Source: Strigomonas culicis (Eukaryota; Euglenozoa; Kinetoplastea; Trypanosomatida; Trypanosomatidae). Taken from it: a stretch of 46,953 bases of DNA. The notes beneath the pieces are model-generated. The model was not told the origin of the DNA. It ran no database searches and saw only the letters and a program-made list of their open reading frames with translations. Shown here piece after piece: positions 8,242 through 17,389 of the stretch (position 1 is its first letter; every line of letters begins with the position of its first letter). The stretch lies in assembly GCA_000482145.1 (NCBI GenBank), contig AUXH01000073.1, positions 1 to 46,953 on the forward strand, written 5' to 3'. The position numbers and the translations under genes were made by a program.

Positions 8242-10917
8242 TCAGGGCGCTGATAAGGCACCCCGGCTGCCGCCGCCCCTCTCCTCCTGAAAAGGCAGCG
8301 GCGCGCCCTTAGCGACTGGAAAGGAGGCCGCCTTCACGGGCACCTCGGCGCCGGTCTCGCCGATGTCCTCCCCCGGCTTGGAGGGCGAGGGGGACGGGGC
8401 GGCGCGCAGGAGCGCGCCGTTCGTGTCGTCTTCCGCCTCATCGCCGTGCGCCGCCTTCGCCGGCTCTGCCGTCGGCCGCTCGTCTGCGTCCACCGCGCTT
8501 GCCGGCCCGGCAGCGCGGTGGTACCCCGTCGTGTAGGCGGCGACGGGCGCGCAGCGGCGCGCAAGGATGGTGTCCAACAGCCACTGCGCGTGCACGATGG
8601 GTGTGCCGCCGCCCGGCTTGCCCGGCTCCGCCGCGCCCTCCCCCACCGCGGCGGCGGCGAGGTCGAGGATGAGGCCGCCGCGGTAGCGGTGGTGCGCGGC
8701 GGGGGCCCCGCGCGGGTCCGCGGCCGGCAGCGCCGCGACATGCCGCACGACGGTGCCGCCGAGCAGCTGCACCAACAGCGCGGCCGCAAAGCGATCGTGG
8801 CACCACGCCGCGGCGCCTGGGCCGCCGCCCGGCCGCGCCGTCACGTGGAGCGCGATGTCGCGCAGCACGGGGCGGTAGTGCGGGCCCCGCGAGTCCTGCC
8901 ACAGCGCGTGCGCGTGCGCCTCCGCGCGCAGGCGGCCCAGCAGCGTCCCGCGCTGCGGGGCCGCCAGCTCTTCCCCCCCCTCCTCCTCCTCCTCCGCCGT
9001 GTCCGTCTCCTCGCCGTAGGGGTGCTGGGCGTGCAGCGCGTCGGACACGGCCGGCAGCGCGCCGAGCGCGACCGCGTCGGCGAGCCACTGCGGCGTGACG
9101 ATTGGCACCCCCGCCGCGCGGCAGCGCAGCAGCAGCAGCCGCTGCGGCGGCGTGCCGACCGCCGCGAGCGCGGCCGTGTGCGGCAGGACGAGGTGCGTCG
9201 GCAGCGACCGCGGCGCCGCCTCGGCCGCGGCCGCGGGGGTGGGGTAGAGCGCGGCGCCGAGCTGCTGCACCACGTCGCGCCAGAGGGCGGCGGCCGGCGG
9301 CGGCAGCAGCAGCGCCACGCGGCAGTCCGCCGCGGGCCGGTCCAGCGGCCGCAGCAGCGTCAGCGGGGAGAAGCGCAGCTCCTCGAGGGCATCGTCGACG
9401 CCCTCGTCCGCCTCCCGGCCCCGCTTGCGGCCGCCGGCGGCCTCGCGGGTGCGCGTCGCGACCGGGTCGGTCGGCGCGCGGCGGTGCTGCGTGCGCGGCA
9501 CGGTGGTGCGCGCGACCGCGACCGTGGGGCCCTCCCGCGCGCGCTTCGCACGGCGCGGCGCTGCGGGCGCGGCCGGGCCCGCCTCCAGGAGCGCATAGAT
9601 GGGCGCCTCCTCGTGCGGTGGCTGCGGCGTCAGCTGCGGCGCGGCCTTGCGGACGGTCACCTTGGTGCGCGGCTTGCGCGCGGCGGGGTGGCGCGCCGGC
9701 GCCGGCGCGCTCAGCAGCTGCGTCTCGCAGAGCGGCCCGGCGGTGGCGCTCTCCGCCGCGCCCGCCACCGGTGGCCCCGCCTCGGCGGTGGGCCGCAGCG
9801 GCGCGCTCAGGCGTGGTGTGAGGACGGCCGTGCTGGCGCTCGCGTCATGGAGCCCGCTGATGGTGGCGCCGCTGGGGTGGCGGGGGCTGTGCAGTTGCAC
9901 TGTCAGGACGGAGGACGTGTCTGGGGCGTCGGTGCCAAAATGGATGGCCTGAAGACGGTGCGGCCTCCGACGGTGGCCGCTGTCGGGCGTCCGTGGGGGT
10001 TCGGCCGCGCGGCGCGCCATCGCGTCCCCGCTGCCGTCCGAGCTGCTGATCGTGAAGATCATCCGCTCCTCCTCCCTGGGCTCCTTCTTCCTTCGCGGGG
10101 TGTTCTTGCGCTTGGGCCGCACGCCTGTCGCCGCCGCCGGCGCGTCCGGCTGGAGGTAGGGTGTGCCGAGGAGCACTTGTTCCTCCGCCATCGTATTCGG
10201 ACTGCTCGTGCTTGTTTTGGTAAAGGGGTCCTCTCTGGCACTCGCCGTGTCATCGCCGTCGAGCTGGAGGTAAGGCGTATTCAGGCGCACGCTCTCTTCC
10301 GCTGCGGCGACGGCGACGCGCTGTGCCTCCGCCGTGTCACTGGTGGGTCTCTTCTTCTGTTGTCTTACTCTTCTGGTTTCTTTCTGTTCTGTTCTGTCGG
10401 ATTGCCGTGCTTGACGTGGTTTTGCCCTTGGCGCCGTTGAGGGGCTTGGGACAAGAGCACCGGGAGGGAGGTGCTGCCCCCCCGCACCGCTCGGCGCGCC
10501 GTCCGCCTGCGGCGACCAGAGATACGCCTGCGGGTCCATCCTCTGCTGCTGCCGAAAACACTCAATGAGAAAGAAAGGCGTCACCACGACGGCGCCGCCG
10601 CTCTCGGGCGCTGGGCCGCCGCGGCTGCGGTGGCCAGCCGGCATCCCGCTGTGCCGCACGATGATGTCGGCGGCCGCGGGGCTGGCCGCGAGCGTCGCGC
10701 CGAGCTGCCGCGCGTACTGCTCCAACACGGTCCGTTTCAGCAGCGACAGCGGCGGCGGCGATGGGCTCAGCTCGCCCTCCTGGCTGCTGCAGGGCGGCGG
10801 GGTGGCCGCGCTGGTGCCCAGCGCGCCGGGGAGGGGCCGGGAGCGGTGCCGATGCACATACAGAAAAATGCGGGTGCCGTCGAGAATGGGTGTCACGTTC
10901 GGTCTGCTGGTGTCCAT
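8242..10917 (-). CDS. Three-BRCT-domain protein, probably nuclear
   Basis: The 891-residue protein shows three BRCT-like regions: one at the N-terminus (about 10-140, ending in VVVTPFFLIECFRQ), one at about 525-620 (THLVLPH, then PIVTPQWLADAVALG), and one at about 685-800 (ending in PIVHAQWLLDTILARR). BRCT domains bind phosphopeptides or each other, mostly in DNA damage and replication proteins. The linker between the first and second regions is disordered, rich in Ala, Pro and Arg, with basic clusters that look like nuclear localisation signals (RPKRK and PRRKK near 267-277). A TPYLQ motif occurs twice (214-218 and 252-256) in similar acidic settings. No catalytic domain is visible. The first BRCT is the weakest call. 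I cannot assign it to a named DNA-repair factor. Confidence 0.75.
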   Translation of the reverse strand: MDTSRPNVTPILDGTRIFLYVHRHRSRPLPGALGTSAATPPPCSSQEGELSPSPPPLSLLKRTVLEQYARQLGATLAASPAAADIIVRHSGMPAGHRSRGGPAPESGGAVVVTPFFLIECFRQQQRMDPQAYLWSPQADGAPSGAGGQHLPPGALVPSPSTAPRAKPRQARQSDRTEQKETRRVRQQKKRPTSDTAEAQRVAVAAAEESVRLNTPYLQLDGDDTASAREDPFTKTSTSSPNTMAEEQVLLGTPYLQPDAPAAATGVRPKRKNTPRRKKEPREEERMIFTISSSDGSGDAMARRAAEPPRTPDSGHRRRPHRLQAIHFGTDAPDTSSVLTVQLHSPRHPSGATISGLHDASASTAVLTPRLSAPLRPTAEAGPPVAGAAESATAGPLCETQLLSAPAPARHPAARKPRTKVTVRKAAPQLTPQPPHEEAPIYALLEAGPAAPAAPRRAKRAREGPTVAVARTTVPRTQHRRAPTDPVATRTREAAGGRKRGREADEGVDDALEELRFSPLTLLRPLDRPAADCRVALLLPPPAAALWRDVVQQLGAALYPTPAAAAEAAPRSLPTHLVLPHTAALAAVGTPPQRLLLLRCRAAGVPIVTPQWLADAVALGALPAVSDALHAQHPYGEETDTAEEEEEGGEELAAPQRGTLLGRLRAEAHAHALWQDSRGPHYRPVLRDIALHVTARPGGGPGAAAWCHDRFAAALLVQLLGGTVVRHVAALPAADPRGAPAAHHRYRGGLILDLAAAAVGEGAAEPGKPGGGTPIVHAQWLLDTILARRCAPVAAYTTGYHRAAGPASAVDADERPTAEPAKAAHGDEAEDDTNGALLRAAPSPSPSKPGEDIGETGAEVPVKAASFPVAKGAPLPFQEERGGGSRGALSAP

Positions 10918-11473
10918 GGTAGTGTTACGCTGTGATGTGCACGTCTATGACTGGCTAGGTATATATGTATATGTATCTGAGTCTGTTCCTCTCTATGACT
11001 TGTATATACAAGTGTATGTGGCTACGCCAGCAAACAGACAAGGAAATAAAGGATAGAGAAGATAGAAAGAGTAGTCACGAATTGTAAAAGATGAAGGAAA
11101 AACATAACCATATATAAAAATAGTTGAAGTGGTTATACACTTTACAGGGGGGTATTGAGCCACTGCGCAGCATTTTTTCTTTTTTTGGTAGAACTAAACA
11201 TGAATAGTTGTAAGAATACATTACATCGTTTAATGCTCATTTTTATTATTATCGGTTGTATGAACTTTGATTGGATATAAATACACTAGGTACATATGTG
11301 TTGTCACACATCAAAAAAAAAATGTGGTTTGACAGACGCAACAAACAATGGCAGCAACGGCAAACAAACAACAGGACAGTGTCACCACAACCGGTTTCTA
11401 TATGTATATATATATATATATATATTCTCTAAATCCTGAATATATATGTATTTTTTGCTTTTGGTGTTGGCGA
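10918..11473. other. Intergenic region (CFAP251 3'UTR plus BRCT gene 5'UTR)
   Basis: AT-rich spacer of 556 nt. It contains a TA microsatellite near the CFAP251 stop and a small perfect hairpin, ATGTGT-TGTC-ACACAT, at 11296-11311. I see no strong splice acceptor upstream of the BRCT start and no gene. Confidence 0.75.
11405..11425. repeat. (TA)n microsatellite
   Basis: About ten TA units shortly after the CFAP251 stop codon in the transcribed direction. Confidence 0.8.
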
Positions 11474-14400
11474 TCAACCAAACCCGTCCTCCGTCTCGCT
11501 CTCCTCCTCCTCCTCCTCCTCTTCCCCTTGCTGCTGCTGCTGCGGCTGCTGGCCATCGTAGTCCTCGAAGCCCAGGAGGTTCTCCGCGAAGGCCCGCGCG
11601 GTGATCTTGTCCTCCAACATATCGAGCCGCACGCCGTCGCCGAGCAGTGACGCGAGGGCGGCCGTGATCTCGGCCGTGCGCAGCGGCTCGCCGCGCGTGG
11701 AGAGGACCTCGAAGAAGGCGTCGCGGTCGACCTTGCCCGTCTTGGGGTCCGCGCCGAGCCGCAGGAACGCGGTCTCAATATCCTCGCGCGTGATGCCGTA
11801 CACGGGGCGGTAGTTGATGTAGAGGCGCATGAACTGCGTGAAGTCGAGCAAGATGTCATCCACGTTGATCTCCTCCAACGGCTCGTCGCGCGGCCCGTAC
11901 ATGTTCGCGACCTCGTACGTGAGGTGGCCGATCTCGAGCTCGCTCGGGTAGTACCCCAGCGCGCGGAAGAGGTTCGGCAGCTGCGAGAAGCGGATGGCGC
12001 CGAGCAGCTCGCGCTTCGCGGAGGTCTCCTCGCCCTGCGTGCGGACCTGGGCGTAGTAGAAGTAGTCCACGACCTCCCGCATGAGGTCTCCCTCCGCGCC
12101 GCCCTCGACCGTCGACAGCAGGTGGTCCAGCGGCACGCCGCCGGGGGCCTGCGCGGCCGCCGCGGCCGCCGCGGGCTCCATGACGCGCGCGCCATCGATG
12201 GTCCACTGCAGCACGGACTGGTCCTCGCCACCGGCGGTGAAGACGTGGCGGCCGTCGAAGGACACCGCCATGGACGTGATGGCTCCGGGGTGCGCGAGCA
12301 GGCCCATCGCCGCGTGCGGGTCGCCGCGGACGGGCAGCTGCATGAGCCCCACCACGCGCTCCTTCGTCGCGTACACGAGGCAGCTGCTGCCGCCCCCGTC
12401 GCCTGCGACGACCGCCATGGCGGCGATCGGGCCGCCGAAGGTCGGCGACAGGACCGTCTTGATGCACTGCCGGCTCCAGTCGCTGAGGTACACGCCGAGC
12501 TTGTACTCGCTCGTCGAGATGAGCAGATAGTCTAGCAGGTCGCCGCCCGCGCGGTCCTGCCCCGCCGCCCGCTGGGCGGGGTCCGCGCCGTCGTGGTCGA
12601 AGCCGCCGTCGTCGAGCGGGCCGCGGGGCCGGCTCTGCGCATCCACCACGTACGGGCTCTTGAGCCACAGGAAGCCGGTCGGCGCGGGGCCCTGCGTGAT
12701 GCGGTGCGCCGTCCGCAGCTGGAGCCCGCTCTCCGGGCCGGACTCCACTAGGTTGTACTCGATGAGCCGCTTGTCCTCGCCGACGGAGAGCAGCCGCAGC
12801 CCCTCGCCGTTCGTGTCGCTCATGAACTGCAGGCCGCTGATCGCCGCGCGGTGCGTCTTGTGCCGCCCGACGAGCTCCCACTCCATCGGCTTGAGCGGGT
12901 CCTGGTTGCGGTGCGTGAAGTGGAAGAGCGCGACCGTGCCGCTGACGGTGCCGTAGGCGAACATGTAGCTGTCCGGCGAGAAGGTGAGCTTCACAATGCT
13001 GTCCGGCTTCTTGGGCTTGAAGATCTGCCGCTCCTCGAGCGTCTCGGCGTTGAGCACCTTCACCGTGCCGTTCGTGAAGCCGCAGACGAGCTGCTGACCC
13101 TGCGGGTCGAAGGCCATGGACTGCACGAGCAGGCTGCGGAAGATGGTCAGCATTAGCACGCGGCGCTGGGTGTAGTCCCAGATGTGCACGTTGCCGCTGA
13201 GACCGGCGACGGCGAGGCGCGGCAGCTTGGGGTGCGCCACGATGCACTGGATGGCCTCGTCCTGACCCTGCACTATGAGCTTGCCCTTGCGCACGTCGTC
13301 CGAGTTGGTGAAGTTGGTGTGGAAGGACTTGGACGGCACGTCGAGGATGAGGGCGTCCGCGGTGGATACCATGAAGTCCGGCGCGGTGAAGGCCTTCGCG
13401 GCGGCGTTGCCGCCGACGAGCACGCTCTTCTGCGTCGCCTTCACCGTCTCCGCGACGATGTCCTCCATCGGCCGCTGCAGCGGCGGCGCGTCGAAGCTGA
13501 TAGAGACGACCGGCCCGCCGTTGAGCTCCTCGAACCACGCGACGAGCCGCAGCTTCGTGTCGAGGAACTTCACCTGTCCGTCCATGCCGCCCGTCACGAT
13601 GTAGCCGCCCTCCGTCGTGAGGAAGGTGACGCCGCCCTGGTGCACGCGCACGACCTTGAGCAGCTCCTTGTCGTGGCCCTTCGCGATGCGGCCGCGCGGC
13701 TGCAGGTCCCACAGCACCACGTCGCCGTCGACCGTGCCGCTGCAGGCCATGGAGGTGCCCGGCACCAGCACCGTCTGCGTGAAGCTGCCGACGGACGGCG
13801 TGTGGAGGTCCTTGTGGAGGATGGGCGGCGAGTAGTACTTGAGGATGCCCTCCGCCCAGCTCCAGAACATGACGCGCTTGAGGCCGTTCGAGCAGAGCAG
13901 CTGCGGGTCGTCCATCGCAAAGCGGATACTTGTCTGCTCGTCGTGGGAGGGGATGCGGCGGACCTGCTCCGGGGCCAGCAGGTCGCCGTTGTTGTACGCG
14001 GCCGTGCCGGCGGCCCACCCCGCCTCCTCCTCCGGGTCCACCGTCCAGCCCCACAGCATCAGCTCCTGCGGCGTGCGGCGGTTGATGGTCGCGATGTAGG
14101 TGCCGTCCGGCGACATGGTGCAGCAGAGCACGCCGCCGTACTTGCCGACCGGGATGGTGCGCACCGGCAGCCCCGTGTGTGTGTCCCACACGATCATGAG
14201 CGCGCCGTCGTCTTCGTCCTCCAGGCAGGCCTCATGGGGGTCCACGAAGAGCGCCTCCTCCTCCTCCGCGCCGAGCGCAATGTCGTCGTCGACCGTCTGC
14301 ACGCACCGCGCGGTCCGCTTCGTTCGCTGCATCGTGTTGCGCAGCGGCCAGCGCTGCGGGTCGCCCTCGTCGGCCGTCACGACGAAGCGGCGGTTGTGGC

Positions 14401-14773
14401 TGCAGGCGCTCGCGACGATGGTGTGGAGGTGCCCGAGGAGGTGCGTCTGCGTGTTGTGCAGCACATCGTAGAGCACGCCCACGTGTGCGATGGGGTAGAA
14501 CACCTTGCGTACCTCCACCGCGGCGGCCGCGGGCGGGCCCTGCCGGCCGACGGTCGGCGCCGGCTGCGGCTGCGAGCTGTTGCTGAGGTTGTGCACGATG
14601 GACTTGAAGTCTTTGTGCAGCCCAAAGGCCCAGGTGAGTGAGAGGGCCGGCTGGCGGGGCGTCGGCGTCGGGCGGTGCAGGTAGGGCTCTTCGCCCATCA
14701 TGCGGGGGTGCTGCGGGGCCGCCTGCCGCACCTCCTTGGCTTCCTTGGCCTCATTCGTGGCGGTGGTGGCCAT
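11474..14773 (-). CDS. CFAP251: CFAP251 (WDR66) axonemal WD-repeat protein
   Basis: The 1099-residue protein matches cilia- and flagella-associated protein 251 along its length. A WD40 array covers about 105-865, with family-typical segments such as VGVLYDVLHNTQTHLLGH, FTAGGEDQSVLQWTIDG and LLSVGEDKRLIEYNLVE. The C-terminal part (about 880-1070) begins with VVDYFYYAQVRTQGE and continues with ALGYYPSELEIGHL and an EF-hand-like region. In other organisms CFAP251 belongs to the calmodulin- and spoke-associated complex at the base of radial spokes. The single EF-hand-like loop (DPKTGKVDRDAF) lacks the terminal Glu, so calcium binding is doubtful. The protein ends in a Gln run and a Glu run (near 1080-1091). 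A pyrimidine tract with AG lies 39 nt upstream of the start. Confidence 0.93.
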   Translation of the reverse strand: MATTATNEAKEAKEVRQAAPQHPRMMGEEPYLHRPTPTPRQPALSLTWAFGLHKDFKSIVHNLSNSSQPQPAPTVGRQGPPAAAAVEVRKVFYPIAHVGVLYDVLHNTQTHLLGHLHTIVASACSHNRRFVVTADEGDPQRWPLRNTMQRTKRTARCVQTVDDDIALGAEEEEALFVDPHEACLEDEDDGALMIVWDTHTGLPVRTIPVGKYGGVLCCTMSPDGTYIATINRRTPQELMLWGWTVDPEEEAGWAAGTAAYNNGDLLAPEQVRRIPSHDEQTSIRFAMDDPQLLCSNGLKRVMFWSWAEGILKYYSPPILHKDLHTPSVGSFTQTVLVPGTSMACSGTVDGDVVLWDLQPRGRIAKGHDKELLKVVRVHQGGVTFLTTEGGYIVTGGMDGQVKFLDTKLRLVAWFEELNGGPVVSISFDAPPLQRPMEDIVAETVKATQKSVLVGGNAAAKAFTAPDFMVSTADALILDVPSKSFHTNFTNSDDVRKGKLIVQGQDEAIQCIVAHPKLPRLAVAGLSGNVHIWDYTQRRVLMLTIFRSLLVQSMAFDPQGQQLVCGFTNGTVKVLNAETLEERQIFKPKKPDSIVKLTFSPDSYMFAYGTVSGTVALFHFTHRNQDPLKPMEWELVGRHKTHRAAISGLQFMSDTNGEGLRLLSVGEDKRLIEYNLVESGPESGLQLRTAHRITQGPAPTGFLWLKSPYVVDAQSRPRGPLDDGGFDHDGADPAQRAAGQDRAGGDLLDYLLISTSEYKLGVYLSDWSRQCIKTVLSPTFGGPIAAMAVVAGDGGGSSCLVYATKERVVGLMQLPVRGDPHAAMGLLAHPGAITSMAVSFDGRHVFTAGGEDQSVLQWTIDGARVMEPAAAAAAAQAPGGVPLDHLLSTVEGGAEGDLMREVVDYFYYAQVRTQGEETSAKRELLGAIRFSQLPNLFRALGYYPSELEIGHLTYEVANMYGPRDEPLEEINVDDILLDFTQFMRLYINYRPVYGITREDIETAFLRLGADPKTGKVDRDAFFEVLSTRGEPLRTAEITAALASLLGDGVRLDMLEDKITARAFAENLLGFEDYDGQQPQQQQQGEEEEEEEESETEDGFG

Positions 14774-14811
14774 CGGAGAGATGTACGTGGACTAAGCTAA
14801 ACTAAACTAGA

Positions 14812-14835
14812 CTAAGCCGAGAAAGAGGGAGGAAG
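14812..14835 (-). promoter_or_regulatory. Predicted spliced-leader acceptor for CFAP251
   Basis: In the transcribed sense CTTCCTCCCTCTTTCTCGGCTTAG ends at AG 14812-14813, giving a 38-nt 5'UTR. Further AGs lie slightly downstream, so minor alternative sites are possible. Confidence 0.65.
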
Positions 14836-15092
14836 TAAACGAATACACATCAAATAGCAGCTACGTATATGGCTCCTTCAAAGCGTGAAAACAAATCGCA
14901 TCCTACAATGAAGAGGCAATCAATACACAATGATAATAATAAGAAAACAATTTATTTATAATATGTTGTTGTTTTATAATTAAGCCTTATTAATATAGTT
15001 TAGAAAAAATGTTATCTTTGTTTCTTTCTTTCTTCCTGTTAGGGAATGAAAGAAGAGAGAGAGAGAGAATGAGAGGGAAATACCTTTCTATT

Positions 15093-15114
15093 CATTATTA
15101 TTATTATTATTATT
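15093..15114. repeat. (ATT)n microsatellite
   Basis: Seven or so ATT units in the eIF3f-like 3'UTR region. Confidence 0.8.
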
Positions 15115-15373
15115 TTTAAAAATAATAAAAGTTAAATGTACCGCAGCTAAACACAACCGAAAACAAACAGCAACAGGCACACCACAAACAACAAAAAAAC
15201 TACACCGAATAGGAAACGAGTAGAAAAAAAAAATGGAGCGGAAAAAATGTAAGAAACAGAAAGAGATGTAACCATTATAAGAGTAACTCTATGCTTTTTT
15301 TTTCTTTCTTTTCTTTTCTCAATAGAGAGGCATTCTCCATTTTTTTTTCCTTTCTTCCTCCTCCCGCTACTCC

Positions 15374-16360
15374 TTAACGGCGCATGCTGTTCTTCGCATA
15401 GCCGCCTGCGGTGTTGCTGGCGTTCGTCTTGTTGTCACCGGCGTTGTTACCCTTATTCTTGTCTGGGTACTGCGAGGCTAACATCTCGATCTGCACAATC
15501 TCCTTCGCGAGGAGGGCAGACATGTACTTAATCATGAGCGCCTCCTTCAGCTTCTGCGTGTTGTAGTCGTCCGACACGAGCTGGCGCTCCTGCTCCTCCT
15601 TGCGCGCCGCGCGGATCTGCGCAACGGCCTGCTGGATGCGCGCGTCGCTGGCGCCGGCCGGGCCCTGCAGCGTCTCGCGCAGCTTCTCCTGCACCGCCAG
15701 CAGCGCCTCCGAGGGGCCGCTGTTGCCGCCGCTGCGCGCGGCGTCAAAGGCGACCGCGTCGAGGTTCGTGAGCCCACTGCGGGGCTGCGCGTAGCCGCCG
15801 CGGTACAGCAGCTGCGACGCGACGTGGCCCAGAACGACCTCCGTCGCGCTGTGGCGGCTCGCGTAGGGCACCACGACCGGCAGCGTCTGCACCACCTGGC
15901 ACACGCACTGCCGTTCGTCCACGCGCAGGTTGGACGTGACCGTGGCGGTCCAGCGGACGGCGAGCGCGCGGGCGCTGGGCAGCTCGCAGTGCAGGTGCAC
16001 GGCGTAGCGCGCCACCTTGTGCGCAAAGCTGAGGGAGGCCTCCTCACACCAACGGCTGTACTCCTCGGCAGTGACCTTGTCGGAGGTCGGCGCGCTCGCG
16101 GAGTACCACCCGAGCAGCGCGGCCTTCTGGAACTCCTGCTTCGCGTGCAGCCGCTCTGTGCGCTCGGAGGTGTACTTCTTGGAGCTGACCGCCATGTCGC
16201 CGTTCTGCGTCAGCGGCACGTACTCCGTGATGATAATCTCCTTAGCGGTGCGGGTGCCGAGGAGGTAGCCCGCCGCGGCGCCGCGCCGCTTGCCGTGCTC
16301 CACGATCGCGGCCGACACGTAGGCGGTCAGGTACACTTCTGTTTCACTGTAGGAGCTCAT
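15374..16360 (-). CDS. MPN-domain protein, probable translation initiation factor eIF3 subunit f
   Basis: The 328-residue protein has an N-terminal MPN domain (about 8-140). It starts with a beta strand (EVYLTAYVSAAIVEH), then AAGYLLGTRTAKEIIITEYVPL, and a LLGWYSASAPTSDKVTAEEYSRW segment. At the place where active JAMM proteases carry HxH it reads APTSDKV, so the zinc site is absent, as in eIF3f and eIF3h. The C-terminal helix near 270-300 (ALMIKYMSALLAKEIVQ) resembles the eIF3f end. eIF3f is a cytosolic subunit of the initiation complex that recruits the 40S subunit. The tail is Asn- and Lys-rich. Rpn8 or another MPN-minus scaffold is the alternative; eIF3f is favoured by overall layout and length. 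Confidence 0.72.
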   Translation of the reverse strand: MSSYSETEVYLTAYVSAAIVEHGKRRGAAAGYLLGTRTAKEIIITEYVPLTQNGDMAVSSKKYTSERTERLHAKQEFQKAALLGWYSASAPTSDKVTAEEYSRWCEEASLSFAHKVARYAVHLHCELPSARALAVRWTATVTSNLRVDERQCVCQVVQTLPVVVPYASRHSATEVVLGHVASQLLYRGGYAQPRSGLTNLDAVAFDAARSGGNSGPSEALLAVQEKLRETLQGPAGASDARIQQAVAQIRAARKEEQERQLVSDDYNTQKLKEALMIKYMSALLAKEIVQIEMLASQYPDKNKGNNAGDNKTNASNTAGGYAKNSMRR

Positions 16361-16416
16361 AGTAAAAAAGGGGGGGGGTAGAAAGGTTTCTTCCGCAATA
16401 GTAATAATATTATGTT

Positions 16417-16458
<42 letters not shown>

Positions 16459-16951
16459 GGAATCCTAACACAACGACCTCATGACAAGCATCATCGCTAT
16501 CGTTCTACTCGAAAAACATCAAGGAAGAACAAACAAACAAAAAAAAAGAAGCGGAGGCATACCTCCTTCACGTCGTATATATTTTTGTAATTAGTTTTTA
16601 ATTATCACTAAATAACCCTTCGTCAAAAAATAATAAGAAAGAAGAAAACGTGAAACAAAATAGTTCACTACTATCATTATGTACTTTCGCTATATATTAA
16701 AAAGAAAAACAGAAAAAAAACACACATCTCTTATTTTTTCAATTAAACATTTAACCATTCGATATTGACGGCAACGATGACAGGAAGATGACACCCAAAA
16801 AACAGAAAAAAAAGACGAAAAAAGAAAAAAAACAAAAGGAAATAGAGACACCAGAATGGGGCTTTCGACCTTGTGCGGTTCACGTATCCTCAGTTCCGTT
16901 TTAGGTGTGAATTTCCCTTATCCTTTTCTTTTCTGATTCTTGTTTCTCTCT
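16361..16951. other. Intergenic region (3'UTR of the small one-TM gene plus eIF3f-like 5'UTR)
   Basis: AT-rich spacer of 591 nt. Besides the GA/CT tract it contains A-rich runs and no recognisable gene or structure. Confidence 0.75.
16390..16452 (-). promoter_or_regulatory. CT-repeat pyrimidine tract and acceptor for the eIF3f-like gene
   Basis: The plus-strand GA microsatellite at about 16417-16452 reads as (CT)n in the transcribed sense and is followed by AG at 16390-16391. That would leave a 29-nt 5'UTR before the ATG at 16360. Confidence 0.6.
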
Positions 16952-17389
16952 TTAGTGGTGGCCATGGCCTCCCGCCTGCTTGTACAGGTCCTTCCCCGGC
17001 AGCGTGTCGCCCGCGGGCTGGATGTTCACATCCTTGGGGCCGTACGCGGAGTACAGCTTCTCAATGTCCGTGAAGCTGCGCGCGCGGAGCTGATCCTGCG
17101 GCGACAGGTTCTTGCGCACGGCCTCGACGGAGCCGCCCCAGCGGTTGATGAGGGACTTCTCGACCAGGTCGATCTCGAGCGCGTGCTCGCTCTGCCAGCG
17201 GTGCATGAAGTAAATGATGGGGATGTACACCGCCCACATGCGGTAGTCACCGGGGATGACGAACATGAGGGTTCCGTTCCACGCGCGCTGGAAGTGGTAG
17301 TCCGCGAAGGCGCGCATGCGCATCACCGGCGACATGAGGAACGCCTTGTCTACCAGACGAGCGCTGCGGTAGGTTGAGAAGAGAACCAT
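16952..17389 (-). CDS. Small conserved-looking protein with one membrane segment, probably mitochondrial inner membrane
   Basis: The 145-residue protein begins with a basic, amphipathic-looking stretch (MVLFSTYRSARLVDKAF) and has one hydrophobic segment near 49-62 (YRMWAVYIPIIYFMHRW). A charged soluble part follows and the protein ends in GGHGHH. The codon bias matches its neighbours, so it is a real gene. This layout is typical of accessory subunits of the respiratory chain or ATP synthase. From unchecked memory of T. brucei chromosome 3 gene order, an ATP-synthase membrane subunit (i/j type) is one candidate. I do not recognise the family from sequence alone. A T9 tract with AG at 17394-17395 would leave only 4 nt of 5'UTR; AGs further upstream are alternatives. 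Confidence 0.7.
   Translation of the reverse strand: MVLFSTYRSARLVDKAFLMSPVMRMRAFADYHFQRAWNGTLMFVIPGDYRMWAVYIPIIYFMHRWQSEHALEIDLVEKSLINRWGGSVEAVRKNLSPQDQLRARSFTDIEKLYSAYGPKDVNIQPAGDTLPGKDLYKQAGGHGHH

Larger units (their letters stand above)
14774..15373. other. Intergenic region (eIF3f-like 3'UTR plus CFAP251 5'UTR)
   Basis: AT-rich spacer of 600 nt with a GA run (about 15050-15068), an ATT run (15093-15114) and T-rich tracts close to the eIF3f-like stop. No gene seen. Confidence 0.8.
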
